DNA from: Clostridium frigoris
GTDB lineage: Bacteria; Bacillota; Clostridia; Clostridiales; Clostridiaceae
NCBI RefSeq assembly: GCF_018861865.1
Contig: NZ_JAHLDV010000011.1
Coordinates: forward strand, 1-64,000
Length of the DNA: 64,000 bases
Direction of reading: 5' to 3'
Below, in pieces: positions 1 to 6,977 of this stretch. The position numbers and the translations under genes were made by a program. The notes beneath the pieces are model-generated. The model saw nothing but the letters and a program-made list of their open reading frames with translations. It searched no databases and was not told the DNA's origin. Positions within the stretch are counted from its first letter, which is position 1. Each line of letters begins with the position of its first letter.

Positions 1-45
1 GTAGGTGTATTAAACTTACCCAAAATTATAATTCAAACAAAGTAA

Positions 46-68
46 AGCACCAACAATTCGTTGGTGCT
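46..68 (-). terminator. Intrinsic terminator-like hairpin
   Basis: Perfect 9-bp arms (AGCACCAAC / GTTGGTGCT) around a 5-nt loop. It lies downstream of the minus-strand gene ending at 153, and the minus strand continues with a T-rich stretch. Confidence 0.5.
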
Positions 69-152
69 AATGTTTCACTTAATTTGGGACATTTTCAAAA
101 ATGATTGACAGCATTAATACTATAATACTAAAGATATCGATGGAATTTACAA

Positions 153-716
153 CTAAGACTTTCTCATAAAGAATGCAAAACGATCTTTAACTAAACCATT
201 GTATTTAGCTTTAATATTTATATTCCTAATATGATAAATTTTACCTTTATAATCTTTTGCTTGATTATCGCATATATACGCATAATCATAACTTCCTGCC
301 TTTACCCATTTCATAAATATATAAGTATGCGTTGGAAAACCATTTTGTTCTCCATTGGCATTTGTAGTAAAACATATATCTCCAGGCATTATTTTTTTAT
401 AATTACTTTGTTTTTTAAAACCCTTATCTGAAAGTAAAGATATCATTTGCTCTGTATTACTTGTTTCTATCGGTATGCTAAAATCATTTTTCCTTAAAAC
501 TTCAGCTAAAAAATAAACACAAGTATTTTTTGAACTGCCGCTATTTAATTTTACGGATGCATTATAAACATCTATTCTATTGCCTTTATCTTGTAAAAAA
601 TCGTATACATTTTTGTTCAAGTGTGAATATTTATTATGTATAATAATATTATTTAAAAATATTACTACTATACTCGTAAAAACTAGAACAAGCAAAATGA
701 GCCTCACTTTTTTCAT
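153..716 (-). CDS. Secreted or membrane-anchored NlpC/P60- or CHAP-like cysteine peptidase
   Basis: 187 aa. Residues 4-26 form one hydrophobic signal/anchor segment, so the rest is predicted outside the membrane. A probable catalytic Cys66 (in NTCVYF) at the start of a helix, then the PGDICF turn and His130 (PTHTYIF) followed by Asp150/Asn151, is the order of the papain-like NlpC/P60 and CHAP wall amidases. I infer peptidoglycan or peptide cleavage; the substrate is unknown. The ATG is preceded by a seven-G ribosome site (725-731). The gene stands alone, with a terminator-like hairpin at 46-68. It could instead be an inactive relative, because overall similarity to named families is low. Confidence 0.6.
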   Translation of the reverse strand: MKKVRLILLVLVFTSIVVIFLNNIIIHNKYSHLNKNVYDFLQDKGNRIDVYNASVKLNSGSSKNTCVYFLAEVLRKNDFSIPIETSNTEQMISLLSDKGFKKQSNYKKIMPGDICFTTNANGEQNGFPTHTYIFMKWVKAGSYDYAYICDNQAKDYKGKIYHIRNINIKAKYNGLVKDRFAFFMRKS

Positions 717-871
717 TTGGTATTCCCCCCCTTCAATATCAGTAACTGTAAAAAATTACACAAATATTTTTCACCAAATATTTATCATAATTTTTACAAA
801 TTTATTAATAAAATGCAAATACCTTTCTTTATAGTAACAGATTTTTATAATAAATTCGCCTTAATCATAAA

Positions 872-910
872 AAACCATATGAAATAACTTTTAGTTACTT
901 CATGTGGTTT
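872..910 (-). terminator. Intrinsic terminator of the HxlR gene
   Basis: 17-bp stem with two G-U type mismatches. On the minus strand it is followed by six T residues, just past the stop of the regulator gene at 959. Confidence 0.6.
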
Positions 911-958
911 CTACTTAAACATCTAAAAATATATGCACTTCATTATTTTTTATTAATG

Positions 959-1297
959 CTAGCTACTCAAATTTTTTCCCCACTCATTTATAATTACTAA
1001 TGCAGGTAGCAAATCATGACAGGTTTCTGTTAAAGAGTACTCTACATGAGGTGGAATTTTATTATATTCTATTCTATCTACAAGACCATGCTCGTTCAAA
1101 GCCTTCAAAGAACGTGTTAACATAATATTAGTGATTCCAGGTATCCTTCGTTTAAGTTCATTATATCTAATGCTTTTTTGTGAAGATAGTTCCCAAATAA
1201 TCGCAATTCTCCACTTACCTCCAATAATCTCAAGTGCATGAACTACAGGACACTGCTCAGAATAAATATGTGGTATTTTGTTTAGTTCATCTTTCAT
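959..1297 (-). CDS. HxlR-family winged-helix transcriptional regulator
   Basis: 112 aa from the ATG at 1297, which has GGAGG (1306-1310) ahead of it. A longer open frame up to 1375 has no such site. The HxlR hallmark CPVVHALEIIGGKWRIAIIW opens the domain, followed by the FNELKRRIPGI-type recognition helix and a beta-hairpin wing ending in VEYSLTE. These regulators often sense electrophiles or redox state through the N-terminal Cys (here in EQCPVV). The gene is divergent from the flavin oxidoreductase at 1429, which is its likely target. Confidence 0.88.
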   Translation of the reverse strand: MKDELNKIPHIYSEQCPVVHALEIIGGKWRIAIIWELSSQKSIRYNELKRRIPGITNIMLTRSLKALNEHGLVDRIEYNKIPPHVEYSLTETCHDLLPALVIINEWGKNLSS

Positions 1298-1337
1298 AAA
1301 TGACGCCTCCAAATTAAGGGCACAAAAATGTGCGTAC

Positions 1338-1395
1338 TTGATGTTGTGTTCCTTAGTAAGATATAATAATAACATATCATATAGCTAGTTATATG
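1338..1395 (+). promoter_or_regulatory. Promoter and HxlR-type operator of the flavin oxidoreductase
   Basis: TTGATG (1338-1343), an 18-bp spacer and TATAAT (1362-1367) form a good sigma-A promoter. Immediately downstream, at the expected transcription start, lies a near-perfect 18-bp inverted repeat (1378-1395, CATATAGCTAGTTATATG). That position suits a repressor site for the divergent HxlR protein. The assignment is inference. Confidence 0.6.
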
Positions 1396-1428
1396 TAAAT
1401 GAAATAGTGAAATAGGAGAGTGTTATTT

Positions 1429-2487
1429 TTGAAAAAATTATTTACCGAATTTAATATTAAAAATATAAAAATGAAAAATCGCATTTGTGTTCCTCCAATG
1501 GTTGTTGGTTTTAGAGCTGATGGATATGTAGCAATTGAAAATCTAGAACGTTATAAAAAATTAGCTAAAGGTGGAGCCGGACTTATAATACAAGAGGCTA
1601 CATGTGTTAATAATAATGGAAAATTATCTGGTAATCAACTTGGGATATGGGAAGATGATCAAATTGAAGGACTAAAAAAAATAGTAGATGCAGTTCATCA
1701 AGAAAACTGTCCAATATTTCTTCAAATTCATCATGCAGGAGTTGTTGGAATATCAAACGACCCAATGTGTCCAAGTCCATATAAATATAAAAATTATGCA
1801 GGAAATACAGTTGTTGGACGCGTTATGACTAGTGAAGATATAAAATCGATACAAAATGATTTTATAGAAGCTGCTGGAAGAGCTTACAAAGCAGGATATG
1901 ATGGCATCGAACTTCATGGATGTCATGCCTATTTAATAAGTCAATTTTTAAATAAAAAAGTAAATAAGCGAACTGATAAATATGGAATTAATCCTGAAAA
2001 ATTTGTTATAGAAATTCTAGACGAAATTAGAAAAACAACATCAAAAGAGTTTGTTGTTGGAATCCGTTTGGGAGGATTTGAACCACTAATAGAAGATGGA
2101 ATACATTATGCTAAAATATTAGAAAAAAACGGAGTAGATTTCCTCGATATTTCTTACGGATTTATGAGTGAACAGGAAATACACGTAAATGAAGAATATA
2201 AATACTCTAATGCTGTTTATGCAGCCCAGAAAATTAAAGAAGTAGTTTCAATCCCAGTATTTGCAGTTGATGGAATTAATTCAGCTGAGATTGCAGAGCA
2301 AATACTAACTGATACAAATGTGGACATTGTAGATATTGCTAGAGGATTTCTTATAAATCCTAATTGGGCAAATGATGCCAAAGATGGCAAAGATACTGGT
2401 AAATGTTTGAAATGTTCAAAGTGTATGTGGTTTGGTCAGTCTAATGTTTGTGCAGGTAAGGTTATATTTGAAAAAAATAATAAATAA
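1429..2487 (+). CDS. Old-yellow-enzyme family NADH:flavin oxidoreductase, short form with C-terminal Cys motif
   Basis: 352 aa. I choose the TTG at 1429 because AGGAG (1414-1418) is correctly spaced; a GTG at 1420 overlaps that site. The FMN TIM barrel is clear: RICVPPMV near the N terminus, HIHHAG-type active-site strand (LQIHHAG), the GYDGIELHGCHAYLISQF segment and the RGFLINP phosphate-binding end. The C terminus keeps C326-x2-C329-x2-C332-x8-C341, the cluster motif of the large enoate reductase type, but the FAD/NAD domains are missing. It should reduce activated C=C bonds or electrophiles in the cytoplasm, probably fed by another reductase. Divergent HxlR regulator. Confidence 0.85.
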   Translation: MKKLFTEFNIKNIKMKNRICVPPMVVGFRADGYVAIENLERYKKLAKGGAGLIIQEATCVNNNGKLSGNQLGIWEDDQIEGLKKIVDAVHQENCPIFLQIHHAGVVGISNDPMCPSPYKYKNYAGNTVVGRVMTSEDIKSIQNDFIEAAGRAYKAGYDGIELHGCHAYLISQFLNKKVNKRTDKYGINPEKFVIEILDEIRKTTSKEFVVGIRLGGFEPLIEDGIHYAKILEKNGVDFLDISYGFMSEQEIHVNEEYKYSNAVYAAQKIKEVVSIPVFAVDGINSAEIAEQILTDTNVDIVDIARGFLINPNWANDAKDGKDTGKCLKCSKCMWFGQSNVCAGKVIFEKNNK

Positions 2488-2491
2488 AATT

Positions 2492-2525
2492 AATAGGCTT
2501 TAGGAATGTTATCCTAAAGCCTATT
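2492..2525. terminator. Bidirectional terminator
   Basis: Stem AATAGGCTTTAGGA / TCCTAAAGCCTATT with a 6-nt loop, between the oxidoreductase (+) and the pirin remnant (-). Confidence 0.6.
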
Positions 2526-2557
2526 ATAACTTTTCTATTATTAATCTAACAGTACTC

Positions 2558-2821
2558 TTAAGCTTTTTTCATCTCTACAATAATAAAATGTGAAAGTACT
2601 TCTGCCTTTATCTTTATATCCTCTTCAACAATTTCCATGGCATCTCTTTCATTTAGAATAATTCCGTTAATATTTGATTTTCCTTCGATCTGAACTAAAT
2701 ACGCTTGCCTACCCGCTTTTACAGGGTAATCAATTACACTGCTCTCATCTAATTCTAATGTAAATATATTTACATCCTGATTTACCTTTATAACTGCTTC
2801 CCCTAGATTACTTGATACCAT
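2558..2821 (-). pseudogene. Truncated pirin/YhhW-family cupin, C-terminal domain only
   Basis: 87 residues matching the second cupin half of YhhW/quercetinase-like pirins (HQDV-type start NQDVNIFTLEL, then GRQAYLVQIEG and the final VLSHFIIVEM). The roughly 150-residue N-terminal domain carrying the metal site is absent, and only about 40 bp separate the fragment from the upstream ferredoxin gene. No ribosome site precedes the ATG at 2821. I therefore read it as a deletion remnant that may still be co-transcribed with the BFD-type gene. A genuine stand-alone small cupin is less likely. Confidence 0.6.
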
Positions 2822-2862
2822 ATGAAGCCATTTACTTTTTCTATAAATAATTTTCTTTATTG

Positions 2863-3042
2863 TTATTTAGCCAATAATTGAGCAACTAATGCTTTATTAG
2901 TATCTACACAATTGCCACATCCGGTACCAACTTTTGTAGCTAATTGAACTTCTTCAAATGAATTGGCACCATTTTTGATAGCATTTTTTAAATCTTTTAC
3001 AGTAACTTTATAACATCCACATACTACTTTATTTTCATCCAT
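2863..3042 (-). CDS. BFD-type [2Fe-2S]-binding ferredoxin
   Basis: 59 aa from the ATG at 3042, chosen for its GAGGAG site (plus-strand CTCCTC, 3051-3056). The C8-x-C10 ... C42-x2-C45 pattern (VVCGCYKVT and GTGCGNC) is that of bacterioferritin-associated ferredoxin and the BFD-like domain of nitrite reductases and hydrogenase partners. It should be a small cytoplasmic electron carrier or iron-release partner, but no bacterioferritin is nearby. The promoter upstream (3138-3166) contains the same dyad as the marR promoter, so it is probably under that MarR's control. Confidence 0.85.
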   Translation of the reverse strand: MDENKVVCGCYKVTVKDLKNAIKNGANSFEEVQLATKVGTGCGNCVDTNKALVAQLLAK

Positions 3043-3137
3043 TTTATTTTCTCCTCTAAGATTTTTTAATTTTGAAATTATTGATTTTATCATACTTTTC
3101 ATTCCTCCATTATTTGTTCTACTTTTAACTTATGTAT

Positions 3138-3166
3138 AGTATAACTAACTAGTACTATTTAATTAA
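3138..3166 (-). promoter_or_regulatory. MarR-box promoter of the BFD-type gene
   Basis: Minus strand: TTAATT (3161-3166), 17-bp spacer, TATACT (3138-3143). The spacer contains ACTAACTAGTA (plus strand, 3144-3154), identical to the dyad in the marR promoter at 3646-3656. Confidence 0.65.
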
Positions 3167-3184
3167 AATGTATGGTGTACACAT

Positions 3185-3631
3185 TTATACACCTGATAAT
3201 TTTTTTAATAAACTTATTAAATTCATCTTTTCTTCTGATGTTAAGTTACTAAAAATTTCATTTATATTTTCTACATGTTTTGGGAATATATCACTTATGA
3301 GTCTTCTGCCTTCATCAGTAATGCTTATCAAATTAACTCGTCTATCTTTTGGGTCAGTACATCTTTTAACGAGATTTACCTTAGCTAAATTATCTATAAC
3401 AACAGTCATATTACCACCCGTTGAAAGAATTTTTTCTATTATTTCACTAATTCTTAAATCTCCTTTATGATATAATATCTCAAGCACCGCAAACTGAGAA
3501 ACTGTTAACCCTCTCTCTTTGATAGTTTTATATTCTTTTTTATGAACATCATGAGTACATCTGCTTAATGCTATTAACACCTTTAAATTTAAATCTACCA
3601 ATTTTCCATAAGTACTTTTTTCTTTATCCAT
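3185..3631 (-). CDS. MarR-family transcriptional regulator
   Basis: 148 aa, the usual MarR length. Helix-turn-helix LTVSQFAVLEILYHKGDL...ISEI is followed by the wing containing DPKDRRVNL, the invariant DxRxxxxxLT-type signature, and a C-terminal dimerisation helix. Its own promoter and that of the BFD-type gene downstream share an 11-bp dyad half placed between -35 and -10, which implies autorepression plus control of the iron-sulfur gene. The ligand is unknown. No cysteine of the OhrR sensing type is evident at the N terminus. Confidence 0.88.
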   Translation of the reverse strand: MDKEKSTYGKLVDLNLKVLIALSRCTHDVHKKEYKTIKERGLTVSQFAVLEILYHKGDLRISEIIEKILSTGGNMTVVIDNLAKVNLVKRCTDPKDRRVNLISITDEGRRLISDIFPKHVENINEIFSNLTSEEKMNLISLLKKLSGV

Positions 3632-3637
3632 ATTTAT

Positions 3638-3666
3638 AATTTACTACTAACTAGTAATATCGTCAA
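3638..3666 (-). promoter_or_regulatory. marR promoter with operator in the spacer
   Basis: Minus strand: TTGACG (3661-3666), 17-bp spacer, TAAATT (3638-3643). The dyad TACTAGTTAGTA sits in the spacer (plus-strand core 3646-3656). Confidence 0.65.
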
Positions 3667-3716
3667 TCTTTTTTTTCTTATAATTATGAGAAAATACTAA
3701 TAATATTAATTGGTTA

Positions 3717-3745
3717 TTGACAAATTATTTATAATATGGTATATT
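3717..3745 (+). promoter_or_regulatory. Promoter of the T-box/brnQ transcript
   Basis: TTGACA (3717-3722), exactly 17 bp, TATATT (3740-3745), directly upstream of the T-box leader. Confidence 0.75.
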
Positions 3746-3751
3746 TCATTA

Positions 3752-4036
3752 CAACATAAATAACAAATTTGATGACGAGAAAGAGTACGTTTTAGTATCT
3801 GTTCTAAAGAGAGTTGACACTTGGTGAGAGTCAACGTTCAGTCTATAATCGAAAATCATCTCTGAGAAGTAAACCTGAACTATAATAAGGTTTAATGGTC
3901 GTCCACCATTAAAAGGAACAGATATCGTTTGGTATCTTGCTAAGTGCTATTAAAGTTAAACATTATAATTTTAATGGATTTTGGGTGGTAACACGTGCAT
4001 ATTCGCTCGTCCCTTTTATAGGGACAGGCTTTTTTT
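3752..4036 (+). promoter_or_regulatory. T-box riboswitch, probable isoleucine specifier
   Basis: The T-box sequence GGGTGGTAACACG (3983-3995) precedes the terminator GTCCC..GGGAC (4009-4025) with a T7 tail (4030-4036). Stem I features are visible: an AGAGAG bulge region, GGTG distal loop (3823-3826) and the conserved CTCTGAG after the specifier loop. The triplet just before that segment is ATC (3855-3857; a second ATC follows), the isoleucine codon. Uncharged tRNA-Ile would stabilise the antiterminator and allow expression of brnQ. The isoleucine call depends on my placement of the loop. Confidence 0.9.
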
Positions 4037-4164
4037 ATTTTATAAGGGGGTGATTTAGTGGACAGTGACATTAGCGATATAATACTCAATCTTAGAAAAA
4101 ATAATATTATTGGAGGAATTACTATGAATAAATTATCAAGAAAAAATTTACTGCTAGTTAGTTT

Positions 4165-5460
4165 ATGTTATTTTCAATGTTTTTTGGAGCTGGAAACTTA
4201 ATCTTTCCACCAGTCCTCGGACAAATGTCTGGTACAAATATTTTACTTTCACTATCCGGCTTTCTTGCCTCTGCAGTAGGCCTACCAATCCTTGCCGTAG
4301 CTGTCGTTGCAAAAGCTGATGGTCTTCAAAATTTAGCTAGTAGAGTTAATAAACCCTTTGCACTTATTTTCACATTATTAATTTATTTATCAATAGGACC
4401 ATTTTTAGGCATACCTCGTGCCGCTAGTTTATCTTTTGAAACGAGCATAGCACCATTCTTACCTACATCACTTATTGGTGGATCTTTGCCTCTTTTTCTA
4501 TATACAGTATGCTTCTTTGGTTTAGCGTTTTGGCTAAGTATGAATCCTAATAAATTAGTAGATCGTTTTGGAAAGATACTAACCCCTGCTATCTTAATAC
4601 TTATACTTATAATATTCATAGGTAGTTTAATGAACCCTATTGGTAGTTTCAGTGCTCCAATTGGAGATTATGCTAACTTCCCCGTTTTAAAAGGATTTTT
4701 GGATGGATACATGACTATGGATGCCATTGCTGCACTTAATTTTGGAATAGTTATTGCATTAGTTTTAAAGAAACAAGGCATTACAGACAAAAAAGCTTTA
4801 AGTTCTTATACAATAAAAGCTGGACTTATAGCTGGTCTTGTTTTAACTGTAATATATTTAATGCTTTCTTGCCTAGGCGCTGCTGCTCAAACTAAATTTG
4901 GAAATACAACAAATGGAGCGCAAACATTAACAAATATAGTTTCTTTTCTTTTTAATACAAATGGCCTAATAATACTTGGATTAACTTTTGGATTAGCTTG
5001 CCTTACAACCTGTGTTGGTCTTATAACATCATGCAGTGAATATTTCTCAAGAATACTTCCAAAGGTTAGTTATAAAGTTTGGGTTACTACAATAACACTA
5101 TCTAGTATGCTATTTGCAAATGTAGGCTTAACTAACATATTAAAGATATCTGTACCTGTTTTATCAGCTATATATCCTATGGCAATAGTGCTTATTGTAC
5201 TAGCCTTCACCCATAACCTATTTAAAGGTTATAATGCAGTATATTCTTTTAGCATGCTAATTACCGCTATTTTTAGTATATCCGATTCATTAAATCAAGT
5301 TGGACTTAAAATACCATTTTTAAGTTCTATGCCTTTAGCAAAACAAGGTCTTGTTTGGGTAATACCAGCCTTAGTTGGTGCTCTATTAGGACTTCTATAT
5401 AGCATTATAAAAGAAGTTTCTTTTTCAAAAGAAACCCCTTTAAATGAATATAATAAATAA
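4165..5460 (+). CDS. brnQ: Branched-chain amino acid:cation symporter (LIVCS family), 5' frameshift
   Basis: 431 aa read from an internal ATG, in a very hydrophobic frame with about 12 membrane spans and the BrnQ start FFGAGNLIFPP. It imports Ile/Leu/Val with Na+ or H+. The true start is almost certainly the ATG at 4124 (GGAGG at 4112-4116), which encodes MNKLSRKNLLLVSL and then runs out of frame: one base is missing around 4163-4165, because the family reads ...SL-MLFSMFFGAG. No ribosome site precedes 4165, so expression may be lost or weak. A GTG at 4058 with GGGGG ahead of it is also in frame with 4124. An isoleucine T-box precedes the gene. A sequencing error is possible. Confidence 0.8.
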   Translation: MLFSMFFGAGNLIFPPVLGQMSGTNILLSLSGFLASAVGLPILAVAVVAKADGLQNLASRVNKPFALIFTLLIYLSIGPFLGIPRAASLSFETSIAPFLPTSLIGGSLPLFLYTVCFFGLAFWLSMNPNKLVDRFGKILTPAILILILIIFIGSLMNPIGSFSAPIGDYANFPVLKGFLDGYMTMDAIAALNFGIVIALVLKKQGITDKKALSSYTIKAGLIAGLVLTVIYLMLSCLGAAAQTKFGNTTNGAQTLTNIVSFLFNTNGLIILGLTFGLACLTTCVGLITSCSEYFSRILPKVSYKVWVTTITLSSMLFANVGLTNILKISVPVLSAIYPMAIVLIVLAFTHNLFKGYNAVYSFSMLITAIFSISDSLNQVGLKIPFLSSMPLAKQGLVWVIPALVGALLGLLYSIIKEVSFSKETPLNEYNK

Positions 5461-5487
5461 TCCATATCATCAAATATACTTAAGTTT

Positions 5488-5537
5488 ACTACTATTAAAG
5501 ATACTTATATTTCTATTGAAGCATCTTTAACAGTAGT
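5488..5537. terminator. Bidirectional terminator
   Basis: 19-bp arms with two mismatches between brnQ (+) and the HxlR gene (-), with a T-rich plus-strand tail after 5537. Confidence 0.6.
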
Positions 5538-5541
5538 TTTA

Positions 5542-5874
5542 TTAATTTTTAAGAGATTCAATATACTTATCTCCCCAAATCCTAAACTGTTCCAATACTG
5601 GATCAAACGCTTTCCCTAAATCAGTTAATGAATACTCCATCTTGGGTGGAATTTCCGAATAAACATATCGACTAATCAATCCATAATCTTCTAGCAATCT
5701 TAATTGCTTTGTTAATGTAGCCTGCGTTATATCACCTATTCCTCTTTGTAACTCCCCATAACGTAATGCCCCATCATTCAAATGATACAAAATTAATATT
5801 GACCATTTTCCAGAAAATATTTTTTGCGCTGTAAAATATGGGCATTTCCCAAAAAGACTATTTTTACTCTCCAT
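5542..5874 (-). CDS. HxlR-family transcriptional regulator
   Basis: 110 aa from the second of two adjacent ATGs (5874 or 5877). GGAGG at 5883-5887 sits inside the longer frame and so decides against the ATG at 5889. The hallmark KCPYFTAQKIFSGKWSILIL includes the usual N-terminal Cys, then YGELQRGIGDITQATLTKQL as the recognition region and MEYSLTDLG as the wing. It is divergent from the pyridoxamine-oxidase-like gene at 6003, which is the likely target. Confidence 0.88.
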   Translation of the reverse strand: MESKNSLFGKCPYFTAQKIFSGKWSILILYHLNDGALRYGELQRGIGDITQATLTKQLRLLEDYGLISRYVYSEIPPKMEYSLTDLGKAFDPVLEQFRIWGDKYIESLKN

Positions 5875-6002
5875 CATAGCTTCCTCCATAGTATCTTTTA
5901 TATACTAACATCAATAAAAGATCGTACTTGTTTTTTTAGATATACATGTTATCATTAGTGTATAATCAATTTTAACATACATATATGAGAGGAGCAACAA
6001 TT

Positions 6003-6404
6003 ATGAATAAAGCATTAGAATTTTTACAAGATAGTGGTATTTTTTACTTAGCAACTAGTGAAGGTGACCAACCAAGAGTCAGACCATTTGGTGCTGTCTT
6101 TGAATATGAAGGAAAATTATATATTGTCACAAACAATACAAAAAAATGTTTTAAACAAATGTTAGAAAATCCTAAAGTTGAAATGTCTAGTATGAATAAA
6201 AAAGGACAATGGATTCGTGTTACTGGAGAAGTTGCAAATGATGACAGACGTGAAGTAAAAGAATTAGCACTTCAAGCTGTTCCAGCTTTAAAAACTATGT
6301 ATACCATTGATGATGGAATTTTTGCTGTTTTATACTTTACAAAAGGAACAGCTACTATTTCTTCTTTTACTACTCAGCCTGAAACATTCTCACTATATAT
6401 ATAA
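6003..6404 (+). CDS. Pyridoxamine 5'-phosphate oxidase-like flavin/F420-fold protein
   Basis: 133 aa. The ATG at 6003 follows GAGGAG (5988-5993); an ATG at 5985 overlaps that site and is rejected. The split beta-barrel shows the pattern FYLATSEGDQPRVRPFGAV, KLYIVTNNTKKCFKQM and VEMSSMN. Members of this clostridial subgroup bind FMN and are often co-located with HxlR regulators. A general flavin-dependent reductase or nitroreductase-type role is possible, but the substrate cannot be read from the sequence. Monocistronic. Confidence 0.8.
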   Translation: MNKALEFLQDSGIFYLATSEGDQPRVRPFGAVFEYEGKLYIVTNNTKKCFKQMLENPKVEMSSMNKKGQWIRVTGEVANDDRREVKELALQAVPALKTMYTIDDGIFAVLYFTKGTATISSFTTQPETFSLYI

Positions 6405-6446
6405 ATCACTCCACCCGTAAGCCAGAGGTATGTGTTATATAAAAAG

Positions 6447-6771
6447 CTATTCCAATCTTTTTGAGAATGAGTTAACAAGAACAAATTTAATCCCTAGTTC
6501 CTTTAGAAAATTTCTCAATGTGAACCAGTAATGACCTGTATGTTCTAATCCTACAATTATGTTGTTTTTTTATTCTTTTTGTAACTAACTTTAACCACTC
6601 TTGAAATGTTTTAAAACCTTCCGCTGTATTTTCAAACGGTTTAATCTTACTAAGCTCTACACCTCTGTAATCGAACGCTCTCGCATACTGAATTTGCTTC
6701 GCGATATCAATTCATATAACTAATGTACCTTCTGTTATTGACATTATCTTTTCATTTTGTGTATAATTCAT
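6447..6771 (-). pseudogene. IS110-family transposase remnant (N-terminal part)
   Basis: The minus strand from the ATG at 6771 (GGAG upstream) encodes an IS110-type RuvC-like N terminus: IDIAK, YARAFDYRGVELSK and PFENTAEGF. A TGA interrupts it just before IDIAK where family members have Gly, and a frameshift follows in an A-run. The +1 frame then gives VGLEHTGHYWFTLRNFLK and NSFSKRLE before a stop at 6447. About 110 of the usual 400 residues remain, and the C-terminal serine domain is gone. This is a dead element. Confidence 0.8.
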
Positions 6772-6860
6772 ATTGAGTACCTCCACTTATAATTATAAAT
6801 TAGGGATAAAAGTTGCAACTGTTATACCCTATGTTTTATCAGTAGGTACTCTTTTTTTCA
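6772..6860 (-). mobile_element. Possible left-end non-coding region of the IS110 remnant
   Basis: The stretch upstream of the dead transposase start contains an imperfect hairpin (AGGGATA ... TATACCCT, about 6807-6832). In IS110-group elements the non-coding end next to the transposase encodes the bridge RNA. Whether any of that RNA survives here is inference, and the element boundary cannot be fixed. Confidence 0.3.
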
Positions 6861-6977
6861 AAGTTCATTTTAATTCATAACAAGAATGCTCCTCCAATTA
6901 TTTAACGTTAATCCTTAAAGTTCAAGTTTCAAGACATTTGTCCAAAATGTCTTAGTATGAATTTTACTTAATTAATA

